64,000 bases of DNA, taken from assembly GCF_900156425.1 (NCBI RefSeq), contig NZ_FTNO01000006.1:186001-250000 (forward strand), in the 5' to 3' direction. This DNA is from Haladaptatus litoreus. Lineage in GTDB: Archaea; Halobacteriota; Halobacteria; Halobacteriales; Haladaptataceae. The position numbers and the translations under genes were made by a program. Of the stretch, positions 25,446 to 34,212 are shown in pieces; the first letter of the stretch is position 1, and every line of letters begins with the position of its first letter. The notes beneath the pieces are model-generated. The model ran no database searches. It saw only the letters and a program-made list of their open reading frames with translations, and was not told where the DNA came from.

Positions 25446-26600
25446 TCAGGCAGACTCACACGCAAGTCCGTCACTGTCGGCATCAAGGCGATGTGGATCA
25501 CTTGGATCTTGGTCAAACACTGCCTGTGCTTGTTCTGGCGAGTCAAAGCTACTGCAATCGTAATCACCGTCTGCTGGCGGTGGCGGAATGGTTACACCGC
25601 TTGAACGGGCGGACGTTGTGGTCATTATCGTCGATGTTGTGGTGCTACCTTGGAAATTCCACACCCCAACGTTGACTCGCTGTGCACGGGCTTCTGTACG
25701 TTCAAATGCACCGCGTTTCGAGAACGAACTGTCGTACATTCGGGCGTACCCATCAGCCAACAATCGACGGTTGAAGTTCTCGCCATCGACATAGATGTAG
25801 ACTAAGAGTCGACCGAAACTCCCACGGCGATCAGCCTGGGGATCTGTCTCAATACGAACCGTCTTCCCCTCCAATTCATTGGTCGCAAACTGATCCGCAC
25901 GCCTGCCCCACTCGAACAGATGATCTTTCCCTGCCGTCGTATCTGGAATACCTTCAAATTCAGATGGATTGACTCGGCTGAGGGTCGTCTCGGGTGTATC
26001 AACTCCCAAGAGTCGGATTGTATCAGTTTCGCCGCTTGGGAACCGTACTTCCATCGTATCCCCATCGACGACTCGAGTGACTGTAACAGTCCATTTGGTT
26101 CCACTCGCTGGTTCTCGAGCGGATTGCGTTGATGAACGGGGAATAGTAGTTGACGTCACTGTCGAAGATCGAGTCGTTGTTTGAACGGTGGTCATGATCT
26201 CTGTTGTTGCTGTCGTCGGGACGGTCTCACTCGATGTCGTGGCTGTGTCGACTACTGTCGTCGTCGGCCCGGAAGACAGATCACTTGTTTCCCCCTGTTG
26301 TGGTGTAGTTTGTTTGGTTTCTGGAAGCATAGCCCCCGAAACAATGGTTCCAACGAACAGAATGGCTATTACAGCGATGGTTGAGAATTCTCGCCCTGTC
26401 CTCGTACTAATGCTACGACGCACAGGTGGAATTGCGAACAATCCAACAGCAAGCATGGCCAGTCCCCCACCGACTGATCGAAGAACGTCAGGCTCGGGAA
26501 CGAGGATAGTGACTAATCCAACGAAGATGAACAAGACTCCAAACGTCCAAGGGAAGATTGCGAGGTAGCGTTTCCAACGTCTTCCTTGATTATCACTCAT
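25446..26600 (-). CDS. Membrane-anchored thermonuclease (SNase) with Excalibur domain
   Basis: Protein of 384 residues (ATG at 26600). Three hydrophobic helices occupy about residues 12-90. A Thr/Ser-rich linker (about 95-165) leads to a staphylococcal-nuclease domain: [72 protein letters not shown]. These carry the usual Arg, Glu and Asp positions. The C-terminus ([20 protein letters not shown]...[10 protein letters not shown]) is an Excalibur calcium-binding module. It probably degrades DNA at the outer face of the membrane, for nutrient use or against incoming DNA. Bases 25267-25445 hold no gene. Confidence 0.9.
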   Translation of the reverse strand: MSDNQGRRWKRYLAIFPWTFGVLFIFVGLVTILVPEPDVLRSVGGGLAMLAVGLFAIPPVRRSISTRTGREFSTIAVIAILFVGTIVSGAMLPETKQTTPQQGETSDLSSGPTTTVVDTATTSSETVPTTATTEIMTTVQTTTRSSTVTSTTIPRSSTQSAREPASGTKWTVTVTRVVDGDTMEVRFPSGETDTIRLLGVDTPETTLSRVNPSEFEGIPDTTAGKDHLFEWGRRADQFATNELEGKTVRIETDPQADRRGSFGRLLVYIYVDGENFNRRLLADGYARMYDSSFSKRGAFERTEARAQRVNVGVWNFQGSTTTSTIMTTTSARSSGVTIPPPPADGDYDCSSFDSPEQAQAVFDQDPSDPHRLDADSDGLACESA

Positions 26601-26685
26601 AACCAATAGATACACTGATTAGCTATCATACATATTAAAGTAGATGGTTGGTTCTCGGTCTTCTCGGCTAGTTCGACCGAACGCG

Positions 26686-26730
26686 ACGACTGAGCGCGAC
26701 TTGCTCAACCGAGCACAACATACCGAACAT
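26686..26730 (+). pseudogene. SprT-like gene, minute fragment
   Basis: TTERDLLNRAQHTEH matches the TTERALLDRAQAHA segment of the SprT family. Nothing else of the gene is seen around it. Confidence 0.45.
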
Positions 26731-26834
26731 ATCCAAAATCAGTTGCAAAATTGTATGGAATATCTCTTACTTTCGCCTATACAAGCAATTCGAAAGACTG
26801 AAAATGGTCATTCAACGATAAGAGGTACTCTGTG

Positions 26835-27164
26835 ATGTCGGATTCGCTTCGCAATCAAATTCGGGCTCTCTATGAGACTTCTCCAGCACAGTATGGAATG
26901 CTTCAATCATATTCTGACGAACTCGAAGCACTTCTCACAGGATGCTCGCATAATTATCCTACAGTCAAACAATTATTGGAATCATCTGACACACCAACTA
27001 TTCCACCACAAGTAGTGGGAAATCTCCTTTCACTCTGTGACCAATTCGGGATTCTTGTGACCCACAGCGAGCGAAATACGAGCAATCGATATGATCTCAC
27101 TCAGTTCAACCAGAACCGAATGCAGGAGTTGGTTCATTTGCTGAATCAGGACCCGCTCGACTGA
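26835..27164 (+). CDS. Putative winged-helix protein
   Basis: A 109-residue frame from ATG 26835 (a GTG one codon earlier is possible). It looks all-helical: YETSPAQYGMLQSYSDELEA, LLTGCSHNYPTVKQLLESS, then IPPQVVGNLLSLCDQFGILV and TSNRYDLTQFNQNRMQELVH. The IPPQVVGNLLSLCDQFGIL part has the spacing of a recognition helix and wing of replication-initiator or MarR-like domains. I do not recognise the family with certainty. Confidence 0.55.
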   Translation: MSDSLRNQIRALYETSPAQYGMLQSYSDELEALLTGCSHNYPTVKQLLESSDTPTIPPQVVGNLLSLCDQFGILVTHSERNTSNRYDLTQFNQNRMQELVHLLNQDPLD

Positions 27165-27309
27165 ACTCGTATCCATCATTTACACTCGAAATAGGCACTC
27201 TGTGACATCATCACCGAATCCATTTCACAGCATGGCGACCTGCTCCCTACACCGTACGTGCACTCCAGTTGGGAGTAAACTTATAGGAAAACCAGCCGTG
27301 CTATCGCCC

Positions 27310-27867
27310 ATGTCCGATGTTACGATCGTCGGTGGCGGTCCAGCTGGACTTAGCGCGGCACTCTTCACAGCAAAGAACGGACTTGACGCGACTGTGTTCG
27401 ATACCGACAAGACGTGGATGCACAAGGCACATCTGTTCAACTACCTGGGAATCGAGAGTATTGATGGTACTGAGTACATGGAGAAGGCTCGCGAGCAGGC
27501 CGATGAGTACGGTGTCACCCAGCATCTGGAGACAGCAGTCACAAGCATCGAACAGGACGACGATGGGTTTCAGATCACGACTGATAATGGTGATCATCAC
27601 GCAACATACGTCGTCTTAGCGACCGGCGCAGATCGCGATAGTGCCGAGCAACTTGGCTGTGAATTCACCGATTCAGGGACTGTTTCAGTCAACCTGAGCA
27701 TGGAAACGAGTATCGAAAATGCCTACGCTACCGGTGCGATGGTCCGCGATCAAGAGTGGCAAGCAGTCATCTCCGCCGGTGATGGAGGTGCAGCGGCACT
27801 TGACATTCTGAGTAAGGAGAAGGGAGAACACTTCCACGACTTCGATACGCCTGCAGACGCCGATTGA
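27310..27867 (+). CDS. FAD-dependent oxidoreductase (thioredoxin-reductase-like, single Rossmann domain)
   Basis: Protein of 185 residues from ATG 27310. The FAD-binding motif VTIVGGGPAGLSAALFTAKN is at the N-terminus, the second dinucleotide-fold strand carries TYVVLATGADRD, and a C-terminal MVRDQEWQAVISAGDGGAAA forms the usual FAD-contacting helix. It lacks the NADPH domain and redox CxxC of true thioredoxin reductases. The length fits a small haloarchaeal family. The stop codon lies exactly where the TnpB element begins, so the last residues may be element-encoded and the original C-terminus may have been longer. Confidence 0.85.
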   Translation: MSDVTIVGGGPAGLSAALFTAKNGLDATVFDTDKTWMHKAHLFNYLGIESIDGTEYMEKAREQADEYGVTQHLETAVTSIEQDDDGFQITTDNGDHHATYVVLATGADRDSAEQLGCEFTDSGTVSVNLSMETSIENAYATGAMVRDQEWQAVISAGDGGAAALDILSKEKGEHFHDFDTPADAD

Positions 27868-27873
27868 CATCCT

Positions 27874-27893
27874 CCCGCGCCTAAAGACGCGGG
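27874..27893 (-). ncRNA. Right-end hairpin, likely 3' part of the omega (guide) RNA
   Basis: Perfect 6-bp GC stem with an 8-nt loop just downstream of the tnpB stop. In TnpB systems the guide RNA overlaps the 3' end of tnpB and ends at the element boundary, with the flanking host sequence as the guide. That assignment is by analogy. Confidence 0.6.
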
Positions 27894-27912
27894 AATCCCC
27901 CGAGTTGGGATA

Positions 27913-29181
27913 TTAGGGTTCGCGGTTACCAACCTGTTCTCGTGGAGCGAAACAGCCCTCACTACGGTCGAACAAGTGAACCGCTGGCTGTGCCAACCAG
28001 CCGGTACTCCTATCTCCTCCATCGCAGACGAGACTCGGAGTTACTTTTTGTCGAATATTCTCAGCACCGTTCACATCGGCATTCATCGCCACCTCGCATT
28101 CGTCGCAGACGTACAACCCACGTTCAACCCGCTGGTCGCCATCGACCGTTCCACAAACCGAACACGACTTCGACGTATTGCGTTCTGACACCAGTGTAAC
28201 CTCGATGCCTTCGGCTTCGGCCTTGTACTCAAGGAGTTTAGTGAACCGGTCAAATGCCCAGCCATGCAAGTCGAGATTGCCGTGCTTGCCCCAATTTCGA
28301 GAGTCGCCGTTTTCATCGTTGCGGATACCATCGAGGTCACCCACAACGATAGTTCCGACGCATCTCTCAACGCACTCGGAAACGATGTGTTTCGTGAGAG
28401 TGTGAAGGAAGTGAGACCGTCGGTCGGTGCGTTTGCGGTCAATCCGCATTCGCTTTCGAGACTGGGAATCGTCACACTTGGCCTTCTCTTTCCCGAAGTA
28501 GTATTCGTCCTCTTTCAAGACGTTGCCGGGAAACAGAATCGACTCGCCACCAAATGAAAGCGCGACGAAATTACAAATTCCGAGGTCAATTCCGGCTGTT
28601 TCGTCACCTGGTGGGTTCGGGTCGATTGTGGTTCGACAGACGAATTGAAGCCGCCACTCGTCGCGCTTGTGAACAGCACGAACCTGTTGGATGTCCCACT
28701 CGGTCAAGTCAACATCCGGGCGAGTCTGGTACTCACACAGAATGAAGTCCGAACGGTGTTCTTTGAGGTTGCGACCTTTCGAGAGGCGAACGCGCTGATA
28801 CTGTGCATCATGCTTGAAGCCAGCCGCTTTGAACGACACGGTAGAACGTGGGTGTGAATCCCCCTGTTTGCGGAATCCGGGCGGTCGGCAACGACTATCG
28901 CCGTTGCGACGCTTACCGAGCCAGCCGGTGAACGCTTCAGCGAGTTCTTCGAGAACACGCTGACTGGATTGCGAATGTAAGTCCGTATAGCGTTCGTGGC
29001 CTTTGAGTTCGGCTTTGAGTTCCCCGTCATCGGGAATCTCGCCCGCAGCATCCCACCGTTCTTGTGCGTAGTAGCGACCGACGTTCCAGAGTTTGGACGC
29101 GGCCCATCCGAGCTGGTCGAGGTCGTCACTCACCTGTTGTTGGTTTGTGAGTGTAGCCTCGAATGTTCTGACGGTTCGCAT
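27913..29181 (-). CDS. tnpB: TnpB RNA-guided nuclease
   Basis: Protein of 422 residues, the normal TnpB length. N-terminal helical region; RuvC-I GIDLGICN (Asp 199); the RuvC-II region reads TIVVGDLDGI (about 278-287), where other TnpBs have Glu before Asp-Leu; zinc ribbon CSVCG...CDEC (340-362); and RuvC-III NADVNGAEN with the final Asp (about 369). The protein cleaves DNA beside a target-adjacent motif to keep its own element in place. Loss of the Glu might reduce activity. Many haloarchaeal TnpBs, as I recall, share the G-D-L reading, so it may be lineage-typical. No tnpA is nearby. Confidence 0.93.
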   Translation of the reverse strand: MRTVRTFEATLTNQQQVSDDLDQLGWAASKLWNVGRYYAQERWDAAGEIPDDGELKAELKGHERYTDLHSQSSQRVLEELAEAFTGWLGKRRNGDSRCRPPGFRKQGDSHPRSTVSFKAAGFKHDAQYQRVRLSKGRNLKEHRSDFILCEYQTRPDVDLTEWDIQQVRAVHKRDEWRLQFVCRTTIDPNPPGDETAGIDLGICNFVALSFGGESILFPGNVLKEDEYYFGKEKAKCDDSQSRKRMRIDRKRTDRRSHFLHTLTKHIVSECVERCVGTIVVGDLDGIRNDENGDSRNWGKHGNLDLHGWAFDRFTKLLEYKAEAEGIEVTLVSERNTSKSCSVCGTVDGDQRVERGLYVCDECEVAMNADVNGAENIRQKVTPSLVCDGGDRSTGWLAQPAVHLFDRSEGCFAPREQVGNREP

Positions 29182-29194
29182 TAAATTTTGCCTT

Positions 29195-29208
29195 CATAAC
29201 AAGTTATG
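29195..29208. repeat. Left-end hairpin of the TnpB element
   Basis: Perfect inverted repeat CATAAC AA GTTATG about 14 nt upstream of the tnpB start, in the position of the left-end hairpin that TnpA would recognise. Confidence 0.6.
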
Positions 29209-29228
29209 AACCGTGAAAAAAATTAACA

Positions 29229-29558
29229 TTATCGGTTCAACGTGGAACATCCGGCCCGGCCATCGGCGGCGGGTGTGTAAACAAGCCTACGGCGCGTATC
29301 CACGGCCGAAAGATCGGGGAAATCAATGTGTGGATGTGCCTTTATGAGTGATTGATACACCTCGAGACTCCGTGCTTCGCTCAACGTCACGAGAACCTCT
29401 CCAGTAGATGTATCACGAATTACGAAATTCAAACTCGCGAGGTGACTGACCGCATTTGTCACCGTCGATGGGGCGTAGTCAAGTTCCGCTGCGAGGTCCT
29501 GTCTTGTTTTGGGACCATCGAGTGCTTCGATCACCCGTAACTCTTCTTTTGACAACAT
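29229..29558 (-). pseudogene. ArsR/MarR-type winged-helix regulator, truncated
   Basis: The N-terminal helix-turn-helix is well preserved: EELRVIEALDGPKTRQDLAA, ELDYAPSTVTNAVSHLASLN and ARSLEVYQSLIKAHPHIDFP. This matches a haloarchaeal two-domain regulator that, as I recall it, is about 270 residues long. Here similarity ends near residue 85, and the remaining 24 residues run into the left end of the TnpB element. I infer that insertion or an associated deletion removed the second domain. A truncated DNA-binding protein could still be made. Confidence 0.7.
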
Positions 29559-29767
29559 ATAGTCTCAAATTCGAGGCAATGATATATAAGAAGTGCCCCG
29601 GATTTGAGACATATTGTATATTTTAATTCATATTGTGGGAGGTAAACATCGGGCACATATAATGACCGCTGTCAACAAAATAGCTCTCCCATACAATCGA
29701 TTAGTCTTCGTCAACATTGGTGCTATAATCTGATAACAAAAATACGCTGAAATCTCCTACGGACAGT

Positions 29768-30130
29768 GAACTCGCCGAGACGGCACAGAAACGCGCACAG
29801 TAGGAGCAGTTCTCCTTCGACGTCGATGCCCCTGGGCTCATCGACGTCACCAACGAGAGCCACGAGACGCCTGCAGACTACCAGTACACCGTCTCCATCG
29901 ACGACGTGACCGAGGAACTGATGGCCTGTACGTGTCCGCATCACGTTCACCGCAATGCCTTCTGCAAGCACATGACCGCCGTCGAAAGCGCAACTGAGGA
30001 CGGGACGCCCAACGCATTCCCGTCCGAGGACGACAACAATGCCGAACTAGAAGACTGCGACTGTGAGGGCCTTAACGGGTTCCCGTGCTGGCCGTGTGTG
30101 CGGACCGGACGAAAAGAACTGCCAAACTAA
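29768..30130 (+). pseudogene. SWIM zinc-finger gene, copy 7 (type-1, early stop)
   Basis: Reads ELAETAQKRAQ, then TAG (29801-29803), then EQFSFDVDAPGLIDVTNES, an intact core with KHMTAVE, and the complete tail RKELPN. The start codon is missing and the nonsense codon differs from that of copy 6, so the two were inactivated independently. Bases 30131-30324 hold no gene. A GC-rich block at 30220-30310 may be structured. Confidence 0.82.
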
Positions 30131-30324
30131 CCCTGTTCGGCTCGTCTACTGTTCCAGTCCACGGTCATTCCGCCGTTCATCCAAACGTCTATATGCCATC
30201 AGTTCCTTTGTATATATGAGCGCAAAGGTGCTGCGTGGAGCCTGTGTGACCATGCCCCGGAAGCCCGGCGGTGCAAACCAATGGGCGTTGACGACGGACG
30301 TGGGCACAGGAAATGCACCTGTTT

Positions 30325-31134
30325 CTAAATTTCAGAGAGTTGCATCGCCAGTTCTTCATACCCGTTCTCGCGCACATACTGGATAATTGGCTGTAGCGAC
30401 TGCTCAAACGAATATGGTTCTCCGCCACCCATATGACCTTCAAACCAGCAACAGACGCGCTGACTAACAGTATCTGCACGACGCTGTTCAAGTGACTCTG
30501 TTGCAACTCGGTGCGATGAATTCACCATCGAATTGTATGCTTTGCCCCAGTAATTGTGATACACTTCTTTCGAAATCGGAGCAGGTGGTTCTACGGTAGC
30601 GCAATGACGGGGATGTTCGATTACATGTGCGAGGTGGCTGGCACACAAGTCCGCAAGCAGGGCTGTCGGGTAGTAGAGTTCAGATTGAATGCAGGTCGCA
30701 ATCGGTGGTATGTCAGACGAAATCCCGCGAATAGCATTGCCAAATCGATTCGCCTTATCTTCATTGCCATCGAGGACCACTAATGTCTCTGGTGTTTGCA
30801 GTTCTTCGACGAGAATTGCCGATTGGACGGCTTCTACTCGCTCTTGATCTGAGCCGTCATGCCCCAGATGAGCTGTTGCCTTCAATCGATGCCCATTAGC
30901 AACGATGGCGTTTTCAAAAAGGCCGATACTGTCCTCGTGGTTGAGATTGTGGGATTTGTCTCGAAACGGGAAGAAAGAGTGTCCATCAGCAGCGGCATAC
31001 AGACTATCAAGAACCGCAATTTCGTCCGTTCGTTCTGCATACGCAGCAACTGTGACAGTAACGTTTCCTACGGTACTTGCATCGATTACAACGGATCGCT
31101 CGTAGGTCGACTCTTCAGCTCGAAATGAGCGCAC
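30325..31134 (-). CDS. Protein of unknown function (269 aa)
   Basis: Single frame from a GTG at 31134 to 30325. After a short charged lead, RSVVIDASTVGNVTVTVAAY followed by DEIAVLDSLYAAADGHS has the strand-Asp-strand spacing of an RNase H-like fold. Later parts include TLVVLDGNEDKANRFGNAIR and LLADLCASHLAHVIEHPRHC. No membrane segment or signal is seen. I do not recognise the family. A nuclease or nucleotide-binding role is only a guess. It sits between two SWIM pseudogenes, transcribed against them. Confidence 0.6.
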   Translation of the reverse strand: MRSFRAEESTYERSVVIDASTVGNVTVTVAAYAERTDEIAVLDSLYAAADGHSFFPFRDKSHNLNHEDSIGLFENAIVANGHRLKATAHLGHDGSDQERVEAVQSAILVEELQTPETLVVLDGNEDKANRFGNAIRGISSDIPPIATCIQSELYYPTALLADLCASHLAHVIEHPRHCATVEPPAPISKEVYHNYWGKAYNSMVNSSHRVATESLEQRRADTVSQRVCCWFEGHMGGGEPYSFEQSLQPIIQYVRENGYEELAMQLSEI

Positions 31135-31359
31135 AGCTTAATTGTTTTTTCCGCTAATCAGTTTTTCAGCCTTCCGTTTTTACTTCGCTGAACAGAGGTT
31201 AGTTTCACCGCCATGCCGATTACACTGTAATCTCCGACCCAGCCCAACTGTGATCCCCATTGCTATGTTATCCATCGTAACTCTGATACCGACTCGGAGG
31301 TGTGCACAAATTCATGAGTAACTGAATCGATAACGAGAACACACCTATCCGGTGCTCTT

Positions 31360-31671
31360 GAAGCTGCCGAGACGGCACAGCAACGCGCACAGGCCGAACA
31401 ATTTTCCTTCGACGTCGATGCCCCCGAAATGGTCAAAGTGACCAATGAGAGCCACGACTGCCCCGCTGAACACCAATACGTCGTCACGCTGGACGACGTA
31501 ACCGACGACGGGACGCTCGATGCGTTCCCATCGGAGGACAACGACGACGAGCGTATCAGTGGCCCGCACACTGGCTACGACACGTACGGCAACATCGATC
31601 ACACATATTGGACGTGTGAGGACTGTGGCGCGGAAGCCACCCGGAAGGGCGCGCTCACCGACTGCTGCTAA
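31360..31671 (+). pseudogene. SWIM gene, copy 8 (type-2, zinc-finger core deleted in frame)
   Basis: Begins LEAAETAQQRAQAEQFSFDV and runs in one open frame through HQYVVTLDDVTDDGTLDAFP to the type-2 tail (GPHTGYDTYGNIDHTYW, CEDCGAEATRKGA, TDCC). The whole segment ELMACTCPHHVHRNAFCKHM...ENA is missing, removed precisely in frame. No ATG starts the frame (a GTG lies at 31429). The retained Cys-rich tail could fold alone. Confidence 0.82.
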
Positions 31672-31696
31672 CCCCGTCTCCCTTTTTCAGTTCTGT

Positions 31697-31953
31697 CACG
31701 CCAACCAACGCTGTCCGATGGTGCCCAGCGAACGCTAACCGAGTGTGCGGATACGACCAAACGCGAAGACGACATACCGACGACTAAGCGCGCCCTGCTC
31801 GACCGAGCGCAAGCGCACGCGGCGGACGTCGTCGCCGAACACTTCCCAGAGTTGCCGATTGAGTGGACAGTCTCACACCGCGCGCAACGAACGGCAGGAA
31901 AGACGACCTACCACCCCAAATTCGATGAAGACAGACGAGGAACGGATCAACGA
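31697..31953 (+). pseudogene. SprT-like gene, 5' half (second flavour)
   Basis: PTLSDGAQRTLTECADTT, then RALLDRAQAHAADVVAEHFP, then EWTVSHRAQRTAGKTTYHP and loss of similarity. The start codon is degraded, and the catalytic half is replaced by the region before sufB. The frame stays open into the sufB gene. Confidence 0.8.
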
Positions 31954-32028
31954 AGATCCCAATATACACTCCTGTCCATCGTTAACTCACCCACCAGCCT
32001 CATCAGGCTAGAGCACTCACTTTTAAAT

Positions 32029-33459
32029 ATGAGTTCAGACCAGCATCACCTGCGCGATACAGACACAGAGGAACGGTTCGAGTTCAAGAAAGAACAACGA
32101 GCCGCGGTCAAATCCGACAAAGGACTGACCGAAGAGGTCGTCCGCCTCATCAGCGATGACAAGGACGAACCCGAATGGATGCTCCAGCGCCGCCTTCGCG
32201 CGCTGGAGCACTACCAGAATATGCCCCTGCCGACGGACTGGCCCGGCCAGCCCGACTTGACGCAACTCGACGTCGAAGAGATCATTCCTTATATTCGTCC
32301 GGACGTCGACAAGCGTGAAGGCGCGGACAGCTGGGACGACCTCCCGGACGACATCAAGGACACGTTCGAGAAACTTGGCATTCCGGAAGCCGAGCGCAAA
32401 GCGCTCTCCGGCGTCGGTGCCCAGTACGAGTCCGAAGTCGTCTACCAGAACATGCAGGAGCAGTGGGAGGAGAAAGGCGTCGTCTTCTGTAACATGGACG
32501 AAGCCGTCCAAGAACACGAAGACCTCGTCAAAGAGTACTTCATGACGAAATGTGTGCCGCCGAGCGACAACAAGTTCGCGGCACTCCACGGGGCCGTCTG
32601 GTCGGGCGGGTCGTTCGTCTACGTCCCCGAGAACGTAACGGTCCAAATGCCCGTACAGGCGTACTTCCGAATGAACTCCGAAGGGATGGGACAGTTCGAG
32701 CACACCCTCATCATCGCCGAGAAAGGCTCCGAAGTCCACTACATCGAAGGTTGTTCCGCGCCGAAATATGGCAGTCACAACCTCCACTCCGGCGGCGTCG
32801 AAGTGTTCGTGGACGAGGACGCTCACGTCCAGTATTCGACCGTGCAGAACTGGTCGAAGAACACCTTCAACCTGAACACCAAGCGCGCCATCGTCGAAGC
32901 CGGTGGCCGCATGGAGTGGGTGTCGGGGAGCATGGGATCGAAAGCTACCATGCTCTACCCATGCTCCATTTTGAAAGGGCGTGGAGCTTCTGCCAACCAG
33001 ATCTCTATCGCATTCGCCGGCGAAGGCCAGAACATCGACACCGGCGCGAAGGTGTACCACAACGCGCCACAGACGAACTCCACCATTGAGTCGAAGTCCA
33101 TCAGTAAGGACGGCGGCCGAACCAACTACCGCGGTCTCGTCCACATCAGCGACGGTGCGGTGGATTCGTCCACGTCGGTCGAATGTGACGCACTGATGTT
33201 CGACAACGAATCCACGTCGGACACCATGCCGTACATGGAAATCAACGAAGACCGCGTCGACGTTGCTCACGAGGCAACGGTCGGCAAAATCGGCGACGAG
33301 GACGTGTTTTACCTCCAGAGTCGCGGATTGGACGACGACGACGCGAAACAGATGATCGTGAGCGGGTTCATCGAACCCATCACGGAAGAGCTTCCAATCG
33401 AGTACGCGGTGGAGCTGAACCGCCTCATCGAACTCGAAATGGAGGGCAGTCTTGGCTGA
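32029..33459 (+). CDS. sufB: Fe-S cluster assembly protein SufB, orphan copy
   Basis: Scaffold protein of the SUF system, 476 residues, the full family length. ATG at 32029 starts MSSDQHHLRDTDTEERFEFK; the open frame further upstream is SprT debris. Typical SufB segments are present: FCNMDEAVQEHEDLVKEYF, AALHGAVWSGGSFVYVPENV, FEHTLIIAEKGSEVHYIEGC, VQNWSKNTFNLNTKRA, MLYPCSILKGRGA, LVHISDGAVDSSTSVECDAL and a C-terminal SRGLDDDDAKQMIVSGFIEP. SufC and SufD, its usual operon partners and co-factors in the complex, are absent here. GC-rich codon choice contrasts with many neighbours, which suggests a recent copy from the core genome. Confidence 0.95.
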   Translation: MSSDQHHLRDTDTEERFEFKKEQRAAVKSDKGLTEEVVRLISDDKDEPEWMLQRRLRALEHYQNMPLPTDWPGQPDLTQLDVEEIIPYIRPDVDKREGADSWDDLPDDIKDTFEKLGIPEAERKALSGVGAQYESEVVYQNMQEQWEEKGVVFCNMDEAVQEHEDLVKEYFMTKCVPPSDNKFAALHGAVWSGGSFVYVPENVTVQMPVQAYFRMNSEGMGQFEHTLIIAEKGSEVHYIEGCSAPKYGSHNLHSGGVEVFVDEDAHVQYSTVQNWSKNTFNLNTKRAIVEAGGRMEWVSGSMGSKATMLYPCSILKGRGASANQISIAFAGEGQNIDTGAKVYHNAPQTNSTIESKSISKDGGRTNYRGLVHISDGAVDSSTSVECDALMFDNESTSDTMPYMEINEDRVDVAHEATVGKIGDEDVFYLQSRGLDDDDAKQMIVSGFIEPITEELPIEYAVELNRLIELEMEGSLG

Positions 33460-33476
33460 TTCTTTTGAGATAAAGA

Positions 33477-33600
33477 TTAGAGCGAGTCATCATATTGGTC
33501 GGCCGGATCCTGCTGGTCATCGACAGCCTGCGTGAATAAATCATCACCCAGCTCCTCTTCGGATCCACTACCCGTTTCCTGAGCTGACACCTCGCTCAAT
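33477..33600 (-). pseudogene. C-terminal fragment of an unidentified acidic protein
   Basis: On the - strand LSEVSAQETGSGSEEELGDD, then LFTQAVDDQQDPADQYDDSL and a stop. There is no start codon. Just upstream a short frame MTTDDLLKRIAVIGLYCV (about 33603-33660) ends in a stop, perhaps the same gene after a frameshift. Family unknown. Confidence 0.4.
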
Positions 33601-33700
33601 CGATCGCAGCGCTATACACAATACAGACCGATGACTGCAATCCTCTTCAAAAGATCATCAGTCGTCATTCTTTTATGACAGAGGGATCAGAACCAGACGT

Positions 33701-34072
33701 ATGGTTGACGACAATACCGATACAAGTGACGAACACACACAAGAAACTCCAGATTCCCAAGACAATTCCGAGAAACAATCGTTCCGAGAGCGTGTCGAAG
33801 AAATGCGTGAACAACGCGCTGAAGAAGGGGAAGGCGAACGACCTGAGAGCCCCTTCGGTGGTAGTGGGGGCCCTGGTATGGGCGGCGGCGGTAATCCAAT
33901 GGCACAGATGATGGGAGGCATGATGGGCGGCGGTGCCCCCGGTGGTCGACCTGGTGAGAGCGAGAGTGGCGGTAATGAGGAACTCGTCAAGGAGGTTCGC
34001 CACCTCCGCGACGAGGTACGTGATGTCACTCGCCAACTCCAGCGTATCGCTGATGCAGTCGAAGAGAGCTAG
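33701..34072 (+). CDS. Acidic Gly/Met-rich protein with C-terminal coiled coil
   Basis: Protein of 123 residues in three parts: an acidic low-complexity lead with RERVEEMREQRAEEGEG, a central Gly/Met stretch (GGGGNPMAQMMGGMMGGG, about residues 55-85), and a C-terminal amphipathic helix NEELVKEVRHLRDEVRDVTR likely to form a coiled coil. I recall similar short proteins in other haloarchaea but know no function. It has no signal or membrane span. A TTTTATG promoter-like element sits about 30 nt upstream of the ATG. Confidence 0.75.
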   Translation: MVDDNTDTSDEHTQETPDSQDNSEKQSFRERVEEMREQRAEEGEGERPESPFGGSGGPGMGGGGNPMAQMMGGMMGGGAPGGRPGESESGGNEELVKEVRHLRDEVRDVTRQLQRIADAVEES

Positions 34073-34212
34073 AACGAGCCCACGTTCAATTGAAACGACT
34101 GTAGTTGCATTGCACAACAAGGAATGAGCGCTAACTATGGCGGCGGGAGTCGGTTGTCAAGGCAGTCGCTACAATCGATCGGGATTTCTTTCCTTCTCTA
34201 ATCTGCGGTCTT

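Larger units (their letters stand above)
27866..29215 (-). mobile_element. IS200/IS605-family element of TnpB-only (IS1341) type
   Basis: Element carrying tnpB without tnpA. The right end (27866-27912) has a hairpin with stem CCCGCG/CGCGGG (27874-27879 and 27888-27893), the usual end structure of haloarchaeal members. The left end has a hairpin CATAAC-AA-GTTATG (29195-29208). Exact boundaries are inferred, as these elements have no terminal inverted repeats or target duplications. It separates an oxidoreductase gene from the remains of a regulator. Confidence 0.82.

Noticed and set aside
26644..26835. A 63-codon frame before the winged-helix gene
   Set aside because: Apart from 15 codons matching SprT it has no coding character. 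It was recorded as a SprT fragment only.
31852..32028. N-terminal extension of SufB in an open frame
   Set aside because: The residues match SprT-like copies in this window (SHRAQRTAGKTTY) and not SufB. The family start is the ATG at 32029.
32035..33270. A 411-codon open frame on the - strand
   Set aside because: It lies wholly inside sufB in antisense. Its composition reflects the GC-rich codons of the sense gene, and no family features appear.
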